Shown: positions 10,106 to 20,892, counted from the stretch's first letter. The stretch is 64,000 nt of DNA from Rhizomys pruinosus (GCA_009823505.1 VZQC01006583.1:1901211-1965210); one strand, 5' to 3'. Program-made: numbers and translations. The notes: generated from the letters alone by a model not told the origin.

Positions 10106-10852
10106 GTGCCTGAAGGACAGATTCAGGAACAGTCCAGATTAAAGGAAACAAGAGAGACATGATATCTAACTGCGGTTAAGGTCTAGAAGTTGTGAAATGG
10201 CAATATCCCTTTGCTAAATTTTGGAGCTTTGAAAGATCGAAAGGTTATTCCTGGACAAACTGTCAGCCCATGAAAGGAAACAGCCAGAATTGACCAGAGT
10301 CCAAGACAACGGCTCCAGAGAGAGTGGACTGTTTTGCTTCTCATCCACCTGTGCCCCTTTCCTAAGCCTAGGGACCAATCTGCGAAGAGGGGGCAGATAG
10401 AATGTAAGGGCTGCGATTGGGGTGAATGGTGAAACTACAGCAATATAGTCTGGACACTCATTTGATCAACTTGATTAAACATACGACCCCTCACCCCCCA
10501 CTGGATGGTGGGGCTGTGGGGGTTTGGGCACAACAGCCTGCAAATTGGTTTCATATGAAGGATTCTTGTATTCATGGATCATCACTTATAGCTAGAAAAT
10601 GAAAAAAAAACTGAGAGAAAGATGCAGGACAGTTATGGCAAAATGCATGATCTGGGATGGGGTGGGGGTAGGAGGGAAGGGAAAGGGAAATATGCCTGAT
10701 CTGAATTGGAAAATGATGTATGAAATGCACAAAGCACCAATAAAAAAAGAAAAAAAAGAAATGTCCTTGAGCCACCATCCTCATTTCATCAATCTAAATT
10801 AAATTACATTGTCACATTAAAAAAAAAAGTATACGCTACAGTGCTGGGTGTA
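10106..10852. other. Unassigned intergenic DNA
   Basis: About 750 bp. It contains a G-rich stretch near 10660-10690 and A-runs at 10601 and 10741. I recognise no gene or family. Confidence 0.4.
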
Positions 10853-10870
10853 AGAGAATACCTTTCCCTT

Positions 10871-11021
10871 AGCAGGGCGTGGTGGCGCACGCCTTTAATC
10901 CTAGCATTTGGGAGGCAGAGGCAGGTGGATCTTTGTGAGTTCAAGGCCAGCCTGGTCTACAGAGTGAGTTCCAGGACAGCTGGGGCTACAGGGAGACCCT
11001 GTCTCGAAAAGACAAAAAAAA
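10871..11021 (+). mobile_element. Young B1 SINE with 17-bp target duplication
   Basis: GCAGGGCGTGGTGGCGCACG start and GCTGGGGCTACAGGGAGACC distal block. AGAGAATACCTTTCCCT flanks exactly (10853-10869 and 11022-11038). This is a good representative of the local B1 type. Confidence 0.96.
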
Positions 11022-11038
11022 AGAGAATACCTTTCCCT

Positions 11039-11556
11039 CCTAGCCAATGTTCACTAAAGTTTAAGGAACAAAGAACAATGTAAAAATTATGTATAGTTCT
11101 TACAACAATGCTTGCCACATAGCTCTACATGAGTTTTGGAAAGTATTTTCTAATTATTTTTTTCCTGCGAATATTGAATTCTGTGTAGTAGGGAACAGCC
11201 CTATCCTGACCTTCATTAACAATGTTGCAGGAAACTCCTGCTAATCTAACAGCTTCGAGTTTCCTGTTTCCTGTTTGCCAGTTTGCTTTCTAATCTTCTA
11301 CGGTTTCAGAAAATACTGGAAAGCTTTGCTTTGCTCACGCTGCACAGCCTCACCGCTTGGTTCCTCCCAGCGTCTACCTGTGGTACCCAAAGTCAGCCAG
11401 ACACAGTGGATGGGACCCCGTGTTTCCGGCAGAGCAACCCCGTGCTCAGCATGGAGAGGGTTGTTTGCAGAGAGGGTCCCAGAACTGCCCTTCATAGACG
11501 TTTCTGTGCTTTCTCTCCTCTGTGGGATGGGATAATCAGGTGGGAGATAGGAGGAT
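11039..11556. other. Unassigned intergenic DNA
   Basis: Overlapping plus-strand frames at 11275-11591 are short and show no domain, so I do not call a gene. Confidence 0.4.
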
Positions 11557-12106
11557 ATTCTAGTTTGCTTTCATATTCCCACTGCCCTTGACGGTCATCC
11601 CACAGTCCTGACATCTACAGAAAGTTGGGGTCTCTACTGAAACTGAGGCTGCACCTTCACAAATGGGCTCTTCTGACCTCTCCTGGTGCAAAGCCTCAGT
11701 GTCTCTCCATGATCCCTGTAACCCTGGGGGGTCTTCATTGCGACCAAAGTACACTTTAATCAGTGGCCTTTCCTGGACTCTCACAGTGCCAAGCCTCAGC
11801 TGCTCTCTGTGACCACTTCACAGTTTCAACATGAGTACCATGTAAGAGATTCTTACACATGACCAAGTCCTGCTTCCAGCTTCGGATGGAGGCTTGGACC
11901 CTGTCTGGACCACAGCTTCTGTGTGCTGACCCGGAGGAAGTACTTCCCAGAGGATTTCAAACTGATCGGATCCTGGTCTCTTGTTACTCACAGCTGACCT
12001 ATTAGCCCCAGCTAACCAGCACCAATTGTCCCAGTAAAACAAACTTTTCACTTCAGGTTCTGGTCTCTTCTCAATCACAGTTGATTCTTCAGCTCCAGCC
12101 AACCAG

Positions 12107-12156
<50 letters not shown>

Positions 12157-12388
12157 TCTCAATTCAAAACAGCATACAAACAGCCCTGATGGTCTCTGTT
12201 TCCCTTTGAAACTTCATAAGCCAGGCCTCCATCATCTATAACTATTTCAGCATAACTGTTCCAGACCCCACAGCAACAAAGTCTAAGCACTCAATAGCTT
12301 TTCTAGCCCAAAGTTCCAAATGCTTCCACAGTCCTCCCCAAAACACCAAGGTCTGTCATAGCAATAACCCACTCCTGGTACAAATTTC
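11557..12388 (-). mobile_element. MaLR internal region (minus), 3' part deleted
   Basis: Sequence next to the LTR at 12389 reads, on the minus strand, LTR, spacer, a degraded tRNA-Leu-like primer site (TGTACCAGGAGTGGG, 12371-12384), then non-coding MaLR-type internal sequence. The block AGCTTTTCTAGCCCAAAGTT near 12295 recurs in the MaLR provirus at 53.98 kb. A short TATTCTAGTTTGCTTTC at 11556 resembles the missing 3' LTR end. A (CA)n tract interrupts the region. Confidence 0.7.
12108..12152 (+). repeat. (CA)n microsatellite
   Basis: About 22 CA units inside the MaLR internal region. Confidence 0.97.
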
Positions 12389-12803
12389 TGTTCTAGTTTG
12401 CCTTCAGCTGTTATGACAAACACTCTGACCAAAACCAACTTGGGGAGGAAAGAGTTTATTTGGCTCACATCTAGGAGATGTAAGGTCACAGTTCATCACT
12501 TAGGGAGCCCAAGGTAGGAACTCAGGGCAGGAACCTGGAGGCAGGAGCTGAAGCACAGGCCACGAAGGAATGTTGCTTGCTGGTTTGATCCCCTGGTCCA
12601 TGCTCAGCCTGCTTTCTTATACAATACATAACAACCTGCCCAGGGTTGGCACTGCCCACAGTGGGCTGGGCCCTCCCACATCACTCAACAATCAAGAAAA
12701 TACCCCACAGACATGGCCACAGGTCAGTGCAATGGAGGATATTCCCCAATTGAGGCTCCCTCAACCCAGGTATGTCGAGTTGACACTAAAGCTATCCAGC
12801 ACA
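12389..12803 (-). mobile_element. MaLR/ERVL-type LTR (minus)
   Basis: Reads on the minus strand TGTGCTGGATAG to CAAACTAGAACA, with TATA-like and AATAAA signals. It is the same family as the LTRs at 15.2, 23.4 and 31.9 kb. It serves as the 5' LTR of the internal region beside it. Confidence 0.85.
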
Positions 12804-12825
12804 AGGGGTAAAATTGAAAAATGCT

Positions 12826-12862
12826 AAAATAAATAAATAAAATAAATAAATAAATAAAAAGA
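12826..12862 (+). repeat. (AAAT)n simple repeat
   Basis: A run of AAAT/AATA units just right of the LTR. Confidence 0.9.
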
Positions 12863-12962
12863 AAATTGCTTACCTAACCTGTGTGTAGGTTCCCCCTATT
12901 CTTTGTATGAAAGCTCCTCTGGGATGCAGTTGGCCAGACAAAGGTCTTTCAAAACCCTGTGG

Positions 12963-13108
12963 GGGAGCTGGAAATGGTGTCACAAACCTTCAATCCTAGT
13001 AGTTGGGAGGCCAAGGTAGATAGATGCAAATTTGAGCCTTGCCTAGGCTACAGAATAAGTTTTGGGTCAGCTTAGAGCTCAAAACAAGAAATCTCAAAAA
13101 TAAATAAA
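12963..13108 (+). mobile_element. Old B1 SINE
   Basis: GTGTCACAAACCTTCAATCC and GGAGGCCAAGGTAGATAG retain B1 order with heavy divergence. A-rich tail. Confidence 0.65.
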
Positions 13109-13112
13109 TTGG

Positions 13113-13325
13113 GGCTGGAGAGATGGCTCAGTGGTTAAAAGAACTTGCTGCTCTTGCAGAGGACCTGGGGTTGGTTCCCAGCACTCAGATGGCTGTTCCC
13201 AATTGCCTGCAACTACAGTTCCAGGGGATTTGACATACCCTTCTGGTCTCGGTGGGCACCTACACAAATGTGGCAGATATACACAGCCTCAGGCACACAA
13301 ACATACTCATAAAATAAATAAATCT
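13113..13325 (+). mobile_element. B2 SINE
   Basis: GGGGCTGGAGAGATGGCTCA start, complete promoter boxes, AAATAAATAAATC tail. Confidence 0.92.
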
Positions 13326-13412
13326 TTTTAGTAGTAAACAAACAGACAAACAAATAAATACAGCTCTTCCCCTTCCTGTTTCAGGAACTTAGGGAAGCTG
13401 TGGTTAGCTATG

Positions 13413-13860
13413 AAGACATGGCTGGGCCCAAGAAACACATTACAAACAACAGTTCCACAGACTCGACTTCAAGAAATCCCAACCTCAAAAATATGAATCT
13501 CTGGGGTCAATACCAAGTTCCTGAGGAACATGAATTTTATTCGAGAAGCCCACTAACAAGGGTCCAGTGGTGCCGAGGTCGTGAGTGTCTGTGCTGGGCC
13601 TTCGAGGCCCTGGGAAGGCCCGAAGACGCTAAAGCCAAGGTTCGTAGAGTGTCAGCTGCAAAGCTCTACTGGTGCCTGCGGGGCCTACCTGACCGAGGTT
13701 GGGGGTGCATTCACAACCACGGTGCTGAGGGTCGCGTGCAACTAAAGGCCAAGGCCCAAACCAAAGCCCAGACTCCCAAAGGTTCCCAGGTCCCTGTAAA
13801 GGACTCATAACAAAGGGTTCAGTCTACAGATGTGAGGACAGCTGGGCTAGGGTGATCCCT
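13413..13860 (+). pseudogene. RPL29 processed pseudogene
   Basis: The segment follows the ribosomal protein L29 mRNA in order. GACATGGCTGGGCCCAAGAA at 13417 matches the start region, and AATATGAATCTCTGGGGTC near 13490 and CAAGTTCCTGAGGAACATGA near 13515 match the KYESLKG/PKFLRNM part. Near 13570 the CGAGG/CCCTGG stretch fits the ARAEAIKAL part. The Lys/Ala-rich end (AAGGCCAAGGCCCAAACC, 13745) and a stop at 13808 follow. Introns are absent. Many frameshifts and substitutions mean the longest plus-strand frame (13400-13810) is not the L29 frame throughout. It is a dead retrocopy. RPL29 is recognised from remembered family sequence, not from a search. Confidence 0.75.
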
Positions 13861-13887
13861 GTCCCCCCACTGTCATCTGATGGGTAT

Positions 13888-14022
13888 CTTTTTTTATTTT
13901 TTTAATGTGTATGAGTGTACTGTCTGCATGTAGGTTGGTGTACCGGTGTTGTGCAACGCGGAGGAGGTCAGAAGAAGAGGATGCTGGATTCTCCTGGAAC
14001 TGGAGTTAAAGATGGTTCTTAG
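13888..14022 (-). mobile_element. B2 SINE, truncated (minus)
   Basis: A T-rich tail, GTGTATGAGTGTACTGTCTG and a GGATTCTCCTGGAACTGGAG middle are present. The promoter half is missing. Confidence 0.82.
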
Positions 14023-14069
14023 AGAGGGAGAGAGATGGAGATAGGGGGTTAAAGGAAAAACAAAAAAGA

Positions 14070-14118
14070 TAGGCTAAGGATGCAGCTCAGTAGTATTGTG
14101 CTTGGCTAGCATGTGCGA
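14070..14118 (+). mobile_element. ID-like SINE fragment
   Basis: GATGCAGCTCAGTAGTATTG and GCTTGGCTAGCATGTGCG match an ID 5' half. Confidence 0.5.
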
Positions 14119-14225
14119 AAACCTGTTAGCCAGCCAAGGCAAACAAATTCTTTTATTCTAATGTTATTTATCAATATTAATGCTCAGATCACACATTATA
14201 CACTACACAGTAAATCTATGTTTGA
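14119..14225. repeat. Unclassified dispersed repeat, copy 1
   Basis: AGCCAGCCAAGGCAAAC through CAGTAAATCTATG is shared, in the same order, with the split copy at 22098-22140 and 22828-22910. The class is unknown. An AATAAAAGAATTT on the minus strand hints at an LTR. Confidence 0.6.
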
Positions 14226-14403
14226 TCCCTACTATTTATTGCCAACCAACTAACCAACCAACTAAGCAACCCTTGTCATACATGGCTAGTTAAATCCTGA
14301 AAGTAGTTCTCAGTGTCTTTTTCCCTGGGCTGACAGACTGAGTGGTTGTTGTTACGTTAGTTTCTGGGTTGCTCCTCCACAAAACATAGTAAGGGGGGGG
14401 GCA

Positions 14404-14641
14404 CGGTGCTGTGGAGAAATGGCTCAGCAGTTAAGAGCACTGGCTGTTCTTGTAGAAGACCCAGGTTCGGTTCCCAGCAACCACATTGTGATTAACAACT
14501 GACTATAACTCCAGTTCCAGGGCATCTGACATCCTCTTCTGACTTCCTCGAGCATTGTATGACATGGGTGTACTTACATACATGTAGGTAAAGCACTCAT
14601 ACACATAAAATAAAAATAATAAAATATTAAAAGAATAAAAT
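14404..14641 (+). mobile_element. B2 SINE
   Basis: GAGAAATGGCTCAGCAGTTA start to an (AATAAAAT) tail, full length. Confidence 0.9.
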
Positions 14642-14765
14642 ATTGTAACCCAGCTTTACTCTAAGAAAAGCAAACATTTTATGTGAATGTATGAGTAGGC
14701 TGGGGCCCTACCCACTTGAATTACACTGGGGTCTTTAGAATACTAGGGATTAAAAAAAAACAAAA

Positions 14766-14882
14766 TCACAATCAGCCTTTAATACCAGTACTTAGGAGGC
14801 AGAGGCAGGCAGATTTCTGAGAGTTTGAGGCCAGCTTGGTCTACATAGTGAGTTCCAGGCTAGCTGAGGATACAGGGAGACC

Positions 14883-14883
<1 letters not shown>
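14766..14883 (+). mobile_element. B1 SINE with AT tail
   Basis: CAGCCTTTAATACCAGTAC to GATACAGGGAGACCATATAT. The tail has become an (AT)n tract. Confidence 0.8.

Positions 14884-14911
<28 letters not shown>
14884..14911 (+). repeat. (AT)n microsatellite
   Basis: 14 AT units replacing the B1 A-tail. Confidence 0.95.
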
Positions 14912-14913
<2 letters not shown>

Positions 14914-15239
14914 CACAATCAAACATGCTTTTTGTAGTTTATAGTTCCATAGAAAGAAGTCTGCCAATGGGAAGAATGAAAACATGGTTTGTCCCTCCTA
15001 GATTTGTATCTGCTGGAGAAGGAGGAGAAGGAGATTGTAGAGGTTGTGCTGACTGTAAAAGTAGGAGGGTATGCTGGGTGTGATGGCATGTGCTTTCTAA
15101 AAAGTATTTATTTATTTTAAGTGTATGAGTGCTATGCCTGCATGTATGTAAGTGCACCTGTGTCTTGCAGTGCAGTGCCAACAGAAATCAGAAGGAGACA
15201 GATACCCTGGAAGTGGAGTTAGGGATGGTTGTTAGCCTC

Positions 15240-15831
15240 CGTTCTAGTTTGTCTTCCATTGCTGTGACAAAACACTCTGACCAACACCAACTTGGGGAGG
15301 AAAGGGTTTATTCAGCTCAGATCTCCTGGGTCACAGTTCATCACTTAGGGAGCCCAAGGCAGGAACTCAGGGCAGGAACCTGGAGGCAGGAGCTGAAGCA
15401 CAGGCCATGGGGGATGCTGTTTACTGGCTTGCTCCCCTGGCTCATGCCCAGCCTGCCTTCTTCTTATTATTTATTTATTTATTTTTGGTCTTTTTGAGAC
15501 AGGGTCTCCCTGTAGCCCCAGCTGTCCTGGAACTCACTCTGTAGACCAGGCTGGCCTTAAACTCACAAAGATCCACCTGCCTCTGCCTCCCAAGTGCTAG
15601 GATTAAAGGCGTGTGCCACCATGCCTGGCAATTCAGCCTGCCTTCTTATACTGTACACAACAACCTGCCCAGGGTGGCACCACTCCTTGTGGGCTGGGCC
15701 CTCCTACACTGCTTGACAATCAAGACAATACTACACAGATGTGGCCACAGGCCAATCCAATGGAGCCAATTCCCCAACTGAGGCTCCCTCAACCTAGGTG
15801 TGTCAAGTTGACACTAAAGCTATCCATCACA
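15240..15831 (-). mobile_element. MaLR-type LTR (minus) with 5-bp target duplication
   Basis: Same family as 12389-12803. The flanks GCCTC (15235-15239) and GCCCC (15832-15836) match at 4 of 5 bases, and the host B2 reads straight across. A B1 is inserted at 15466-15634. Confidence 0.87.
15466..15634 (-). mobile_element. B1 SINE (minus) inside the LTR
   Basis: CTTTTTGAGACAGGGTCTCC to GTGTGCCACCATGCCTGG. The LTR segment AGCCTGCCTTCTT is duplicated on both sides (about 15449 and 15637). Confidence 0.94.
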
Positions 15832-16186
15832 GCCCCCATGTAAGTGCTGGGATTTGAGCCTCTGCAAGACTAACCAGTGCACTTAACTGCTGAGCCATCT
15901 CTCCAGCCCCCACACATCTTTTTAATACTAGCACTCAGGAGGCAAAAGCAGGAAGATCTCTATGAGATCAAGGCCAGCCTGGTCTACAAAGCAAGTTCCA
16001 GGTCAGCACAACTGTGGCTACAAGGAGACCATAACTTAAAAGAAACAAAAACCAAAAACCAAAAGTCTAGGAAAGTGCTTCCGGGGCATCAGGACTGATG
16101 TCAGTTATTGAAGGAATGTCTCCCAGAGTTGGCCTGGGAACACTGGTAACTGAGTCTTCTTCTTCATGCATTCAAATACTAATAAT

Positions 16187-16400
16187 TGGGGCTGAAGAGA
16201 TGACTTAGTGGGTAAGAGCATATACTGCTTTTCCAGAGGACCAGAGTTTGATTCCCAGCTCCCACATCACGCAGCTCACAACCACCTATAACTCCAGCAC
16301 CAGGAGAATCTGACACCTTTGACCTCTGAGGGCACCTGCAGTCATGTGAACATCCCCGCCCCACACACAGAGTTAAAAACAAGTCGTTAAAACTACTAAT
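16187..16400 (+). mobile_element. B2 SINE, diverged
   Basis: GGGGCTGAAGAGATGACTTA start, GATTCCCAGCTCCCACATCA middle, AACAAGTCGTTAAA tail. Confidence 0.85.
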
Positions 16401-16481
16401 AATTCCTACATGGTGCTCAACATTGTGACAAGTGTGACTTCTTTTCAATCTGTTGACTAGTTAAGGATTAAAAGGTCTTAG

Positions 16482-16633
16482 CTGGGCGTGGTGGCGCACG
16501 CCTTTAATCCCAGCACTCGGGAAGCAGAGATAGGTGGATCTCTGTGGGTTCAAGGCCAGCCTGGTCTACAGAGCGAGCTCCAGGACAGCTGGTACTAAAA
16601 GGGAGACCCTGTCTCAAAAATACCAAAAAAAAA
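16482..16633 (+). mobile_element. B1 SINE with target duplication
   Basis: GCTGGGCGTGGTGGCGCACG start. TAAAAGGTCTT flanks at about 16468 and 16646. A short (CT)n follows at 16659-16679. Confidence 0.92.
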
Positions 16634-16734
16634 GTGTAAAAACTAAAAGGTCTTCAAGGCCTCTCTCTCTCTCTCTCTCAGCCAACTTCAAGCTTAAAAA
16701 CATCAAGTAGTCCTATCTAGTTGGAATTTTTTGG

Positions 16735-18251
16735 GGGGGGGGCTTTTTTTTTCACATAAATTTATTTATATATTTTTTAACAAATCTAGACCCATGTTCC
16801 CGCCCATTCCCCCACCCCGAAATAGCTCATGCATTCTGCCAAACATGCTTTTCATCTTTCTCAGTCTTTCTCAATATTCTCCATGAGGAAATTGACTGTT
16901 TTGAGCAAAAGTTCACTGTTTCAGTCAGTTCTCTGATGCAGTCCTTTCTGTTGTTGTTGTTGTTGTTTCCAATATGCATTACGAACAACTGCTTTGGACA
17001 AAAGCTCAGGGGGCCCTACACAAGAAATACAACTAGGTAATTGGCATTAGCATCCACAGATGAGGGATACCATTCGTTGTTTGTTTTTCTGGGACTGTGT
17101 TACTTCACTCAGCATGATGTCCTCTAGCTCCAGCCATTTTCTTGCAAAGCTTGTGATGTCGTCTTTCTTTACTGCTGCATAGAACTCCATTGTGTAGATG
17201 TACCACATTTTCTCTATCCACTCATCAGTTGAGGGGCATTTGGGTTGGTTCCAGCTCCTTGCTATTGTGAAGAGAGCTGAAATAAACATGGCCGTGCATG
17301 TATCTCTGTGGTGGGGTGAGTCTTGAGGGTACATGCCCAGGAGTGGTATGGCTGGGTCGGGTGGCAAGTTCATTCCAAGTCTTCCAAGGGTTCTCCACAC
17401 TGCTTTCCATAGTGGCTGTACGAGTTTACATTCCCACCAGCAGTGGATGAGTGTTCCCCTTTCCCCACAACCTCTCCAGCACTTGGTATCATTTGTTTTC
17501 TTGATCCTAGCCAGTCTTATTGGAGTAAGATGATATCTTAAAGTGGTTTTGATTTGCATTTCCTTAATGATTAGTGATGTTGAACACTTCTTAAGGTGTT
17601 TCTCAGCCATCTCTAATTCCTCACTTGTGAAGTCTCTGTTCAGCTCTTTGCTCCATCTATTGAGTGGGTCATTTGTTTTCTTTTTTCTTTGTTTTTTGAG
17701 TAGTTTATATATTCTGGAAATCAATGCTTTGTCAGATGTATCTGCAGTGAAGGTTTCCTCCCACTCTGTGGGATTTCTCTTCACTTCCTTGATTGTTTCT
17801 TTTGATGTACAGAAGCTTTTGAGTTTAATGAGGTCCCATTTGTCAATTGTCGACCTTAATTCTTGTGCAGCTGCTGTCTGATTTAGGAAGTCTTTTCCTA
17901 CGCCTATGTCTTGTAGTCTGCTGCCAACTTTTTCTTCTATTGCCTTCAGAGTTTGGGGTTTCACATTGAGGTCTTTGATCCATCTGGAATTGACTTTTGT
18001 ACAGGGTGAGAGGTAGGGGTTGAATTTCATTCTTCTACAAGTGGTGATCCAGTTTTGCCAACACCACTTGCTGAAGATGCTGTCTTTTCTCCATTGTGGT
18101 TTCTTGGCCCCCTTGTCAAATATTAAGATGGCTGAAATTGTATGTGCTCAGATTTGGATCTTCGGTTTTGTTCCATTGGTCAACAGGTCTGTTTTTGTCC
18201 CAGTACCAGGCTGTTTTTATGACTATAGCCCTGTAGTATAGTTTGAAGTCT
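16735..18251 (-). mobile_element. L1, 5'-truncated (minus)
   Basis: About 1.5 kb: the C-terminal part of ORF2 plus a short 3' region (16735-17046) with a G10 run and T-rich end. It breaks off at 18251, where a B1 abuts. A similar 3' tail lies at 37.2 kb. Confidence 0.93.
17047..18249 (-). pseudogene. L1 ORF2 C-terminal remnant
   Basis: One open frame covers 18030-17047 (327 codons) and ends at the natural ORF2 stop. It contains the post-RT segment ([20 protein letters not shown]) and the C-terminal Cys/His motif CX3CX7HX4C (CWRGC...HCWWEC). Upstream, 18249-18116 continues the protein in another frame ([19 protein letters not shown]). A one-base shift near 18116-18122 separates the two. Endonuclease and RT domains are absent. 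It cannot retrotranspose. Confidence 0.93.
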
Positions 18252-18405
18252 GGTTTTTTGGGCTTTTTGAGACAGGGTCTCCCTGTAGCCCCAGCTGTCC
18301 TGGAACTCACTCTGTAGACCAGGCTGGCCTTGAACTCACAAAGATCCACCTGCCTCTACCTCCCAAGTGCTAGGATTAAAGGCGTGCGCCACCATGTCCG
18401 GTTTG
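18252..18405 (-). mobile_element. B1 SINE (minus)
   Basis: CTTTTTGAGACAGGGTCTCC to GCGTGCGCCACCATGTCCGG. It abuts the broken end of the L1, and I could not see a target duplication. Confidence 0.93.
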
Positions 18406-18449
18406 TGGTTATTGTTTTATACTAATGATATGTCCCTACTTTTAAAAAT

Positions 18450-18665
18450 AAAGGCTAGGGGCTTGAGAAATAGCTCAGTGGTTAAGAGCACTGGCTGGCT
18501 GCTCTTGCAGAAGACCCACATGTTGGCTGACAACTGTCCATAACTTCATTTCCAAGGGAATTCAATGCCCTCTTCTGACTTTCCTGGGCATGGCACAGCA
18601 CAGGTGCACTTTACATATAGACAGACAATGCACTCATACATATAAAAATAAAATAAGAAAAAAAA
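18450..18665 (+). mobile_element. B2 SINE
   Basis: GGGGCTTGAGAAATAGCTCA start. The middle is somewhat shortened, and it ends in AAAATAAAATAAGAAAAA. Confidence 0.87.
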
Positions 18666-18699
18666 TTTTTTTAAATGAAGTCCAAGTTTAAATTGGTTT

Positions 18700-18848
18700 C
18701 AGCTGGGCATGGTGGTGCGTGCCTTTAATCCCAGCATGTGGGCTGGAGAACAGAGGCAGCTGGATCTCTGTGAGCTCATACTGAGTTCCAGGCTAGCCAG
18801 GGCTACATAGTGGGACCCTGTCTCAAAAAAAACAAGCAGAACAACAAC
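18700..18848 (+). mobile_element. B1 SINE
   Basis: AGCTGGGCATGGTGGTGCGT start and AGCCAGGGCTACATAGTGGG distal block. An insertion of GCTGGAGAACAGAGG-like sequence distorts the middle. Confidence 0.85.
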
Positions 18849-19307
18849 AAAGCCTGATTTAATTTCAAGAAAATAAGAAATAATTGTTCAGGAAGATGGT
18901 ACAGAAGTAGCTGACATGTGACCAACATGGCCTTAAAGCCATGGATCCCATTTAGGCTGTACAGTAGAACTTTCTGAAAAACTAGAAAAATCCAGGTCAA
19001 GGCATAATTCCAACTAATTGCATCAGTTAAACTAGTAATGTAACCCCCGATGCAAGCCTTTGAGAGTGACAGACCTTTCTCAGCCCAGAGGTGCTTGGCT
19101 CCAGGACTCAGATACCACATAAGCTGGGTCACCAGAAGCCAGCCCAGGACAGTGGCTTGCAAGCTCATTGTCTCATGTCAAGGATGATTTAAGATATGGA
19201 CACACAGGGGCAGAAATGAAGTGAAAGCAGGTTTTATTAAGAAAAATTAAGGGAAAGTGAGAGAAGAGTGGGAAGGTTGAAAGAGAAGGGGAAAAAAAAA
19301 ACATCTC
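18849..19307. other. Unassigned; possible minus-strand LTR end at 19195-19300
   Basis: AGCAGGTTTTATTAAG near 19228 would be a polyadenylation region on the minus strand. The family is not recognised. Confidence 0.3.
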
Positions 19308-19545
19308 AGGGCTGGAAAGATGGCTCAGCGGTTAAGAGCACTGACTGCTCTTGCAGAGGACTTGGGTTCAATTCCCAGTATCCACATGGCAGCTAAGAAC
19401 TGTCTTTAACTCCATTTCCAGGGAATCTGACACCTTCTTCTGACCTCCGTGGCATTGCATAACACAGGTGCACCAACCTACATGCAGACAGTACACTCAT
19501 ACACATAAGATAAACAAACAAATAAATTAATAAATATTAAAAAAA
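19308..19545 (+). mobile_element. B2 SINE
   Basis: GGGCTGGAAAGATGGCTCAG start and AAACAAATAAATTAATAAAT tail, full length. Confidence 0.92.
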
Positions 19546-19563
19546 TCTCAGTGTTTGAGGGAT

Positions 19564-19566
<3 letters not shown>

Positions 19567-19600
<34 letters not shown>
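19567..19600 (+). repeat. (TA)n microsatellite
   Basis: About 17 TA units. Confidence 0.96.
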
Positions 19601-19605
<5 letters not shown>

Positions 19606-20677
19606 TTGCCAGGAATGGACAAAGACAAAATTAATTTCCATTGGCTGGCTAATCCTCTAAAGATATTGTGGTCCAAGCCAATGGGAGTCCACGTGCTCTC
19701 AGCATGTCTCTTTGGCCCAATCAGGGAGATGGTCACACACTATTCAAGCACTGCTTGCCCTGTTAAAGGGAATCAACATGCACTGAATTTGTCTATCGTT
19801 GGCTTCTGCTTTGTTAGCTGGCGACCTTGGCTCACCTGCTGGCCTCTGGCCCTGGGCTGGTGTTGCTAGTAACTGATCTTCCCGGTGTTTGCCATCTGTT
19901 ACCTTGGCTGGTGTCTTGCTGGGAAATTACACTATGTACTTTGTTCCCATGTGTACATGGCCAGCTTGTAGTTTTACCATGGACCTTTCTCCCTTTTCTG
20001 CCTATGAAGAACTAGCTCTTGCCTCACCTCATCTTTCAACCGCATGTGGGGTTGTATTTCTGGAGAAATTGAACATACTATGATTGATTTACCATTCTCA
20101 GTTCTGGCAAGCAAGGACTGGGTGTGATTCCTTGTGTTGGCACTGGGTGTACAGCAAGTATTTGGTAACACACTAAAACTGCATCACTCACTCCTTGCAG
20201 TTGGGTGTGGCTGACAGTCCTCATTGTTCTGGGGACTTTGGAGAGAACCCTCTGGTTTTATTGTTGGATAAGTGGGCTTATCCAAGCCTAGTAGTGGGCT
20301 GCCTACCACTACTCAAAGGCCGAGAGTTGGGAGATAAGCATTGGTAGGAAAGAACCAGATTTATTTCAAGCTAGCACCCACACCATAGAGGGCCTGTCTC
20401 CTCAGACCTCCATGTCGGAGGTGCTCAGGGCTCATGAAAAAGTTTATATAGAAAGGGGACTCAAGCTGGGAAGGAAGGCCACAGGCTCAGCAGGGGGTTT
20501 GTCATCTAGGGTGTTTCTTTTTTCTTTTTCTCTGATGCAATCAACCTTCACCTCCTACGGCTACTTCCTGTATTTGTGTTTTATAACAGACATATTACTT
20601 TAATTGCAAGTTAAACTTCTTAGTAATTTATAGAACTAAAGAGTAAGGGGTAGGTATGTGTACACTTGTTCATACGC
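19601..20677. other. Unassigned; probable remnants of an LTR element
   Basis: CCAGATTTATTTCAAGC near 20357 and the preceding pyrimidine/purine pattern look like LTR polyadenylation regions on the minus strand. Short frames here show no domain. Confidence 0.3.
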
Positions 20678-20700
20678 GTGTGTGTGTGTGTGTGTGTGTT
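20678..20700 (+). repeat. (GT)n microsatellite
   Basis: 11 GT units. Confidence 0.9.
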
Positions 20701-20892
20701 CTTGCAAAGGTTATCAAATGAACCCACAGTGGCTGCAAGCTCAGTGCTTAGAGTTTCTAATACAGGAGGATCTAGAGTTCAAGGCCATCGTGATTGCTTA
20801 GCTAGTTTGAGGCCAGCCTCAGCTATAGAGCAAGACTTAGCTGAAAAAAGGAATAGCTTGCCTGGTTCTGGAAGTCTAAAGAAAGTTTTACC

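Larger units (their letters stand above)
15099..15912 (-). mobile_element. B2 SINE (minus), split by an LTR
   Basis: Left part 15099-15239 (tail side) and right part 15832-15912 (promoter side, TTAACTGCTGAGCCATCTCT). Together they form one B2 inserted into the outer B1. Confidence 0.85.
15070..16060 (+). mobile_element. Outer B1 SINE of a four-level nest
   Basis: The B1 5' end (GCTGGGTGTGATGGCATGTG, 15074-15093) resumes at about 15920 (TTTTTAATACTAGCACTCAG) and runs to the A-rich tail near 16060. Everything between is a later insertion. The two halves join at the normal B1 spacing. Confidence 0.8.

Noticed and set aside
11283..11591. 102- and 86-codon overlapping plus frames
   Set aside because: Two overlapping frames of similar length without domains; unsupported.
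13113..13190. tRNA genes at the A/B-box regions of B2 and ID elements
   Set aside because: They keep RNA polymerase III promoter boxes but lack a foldable cloverleaf; they are SINE heads.
17225..17881. Plus-strand frames opposite the L1 ORF2 remnant
   Set aside because: Antisense shadows of the minus-strand ORF2 segment.
18803..19168. 121-codon minus-strand frame with hydrophobic stretches
   Set aside because: Begins in a B1 tail and has no recognisable domain or homologous pattern; leucine richness comes from A/T-rich DNA.
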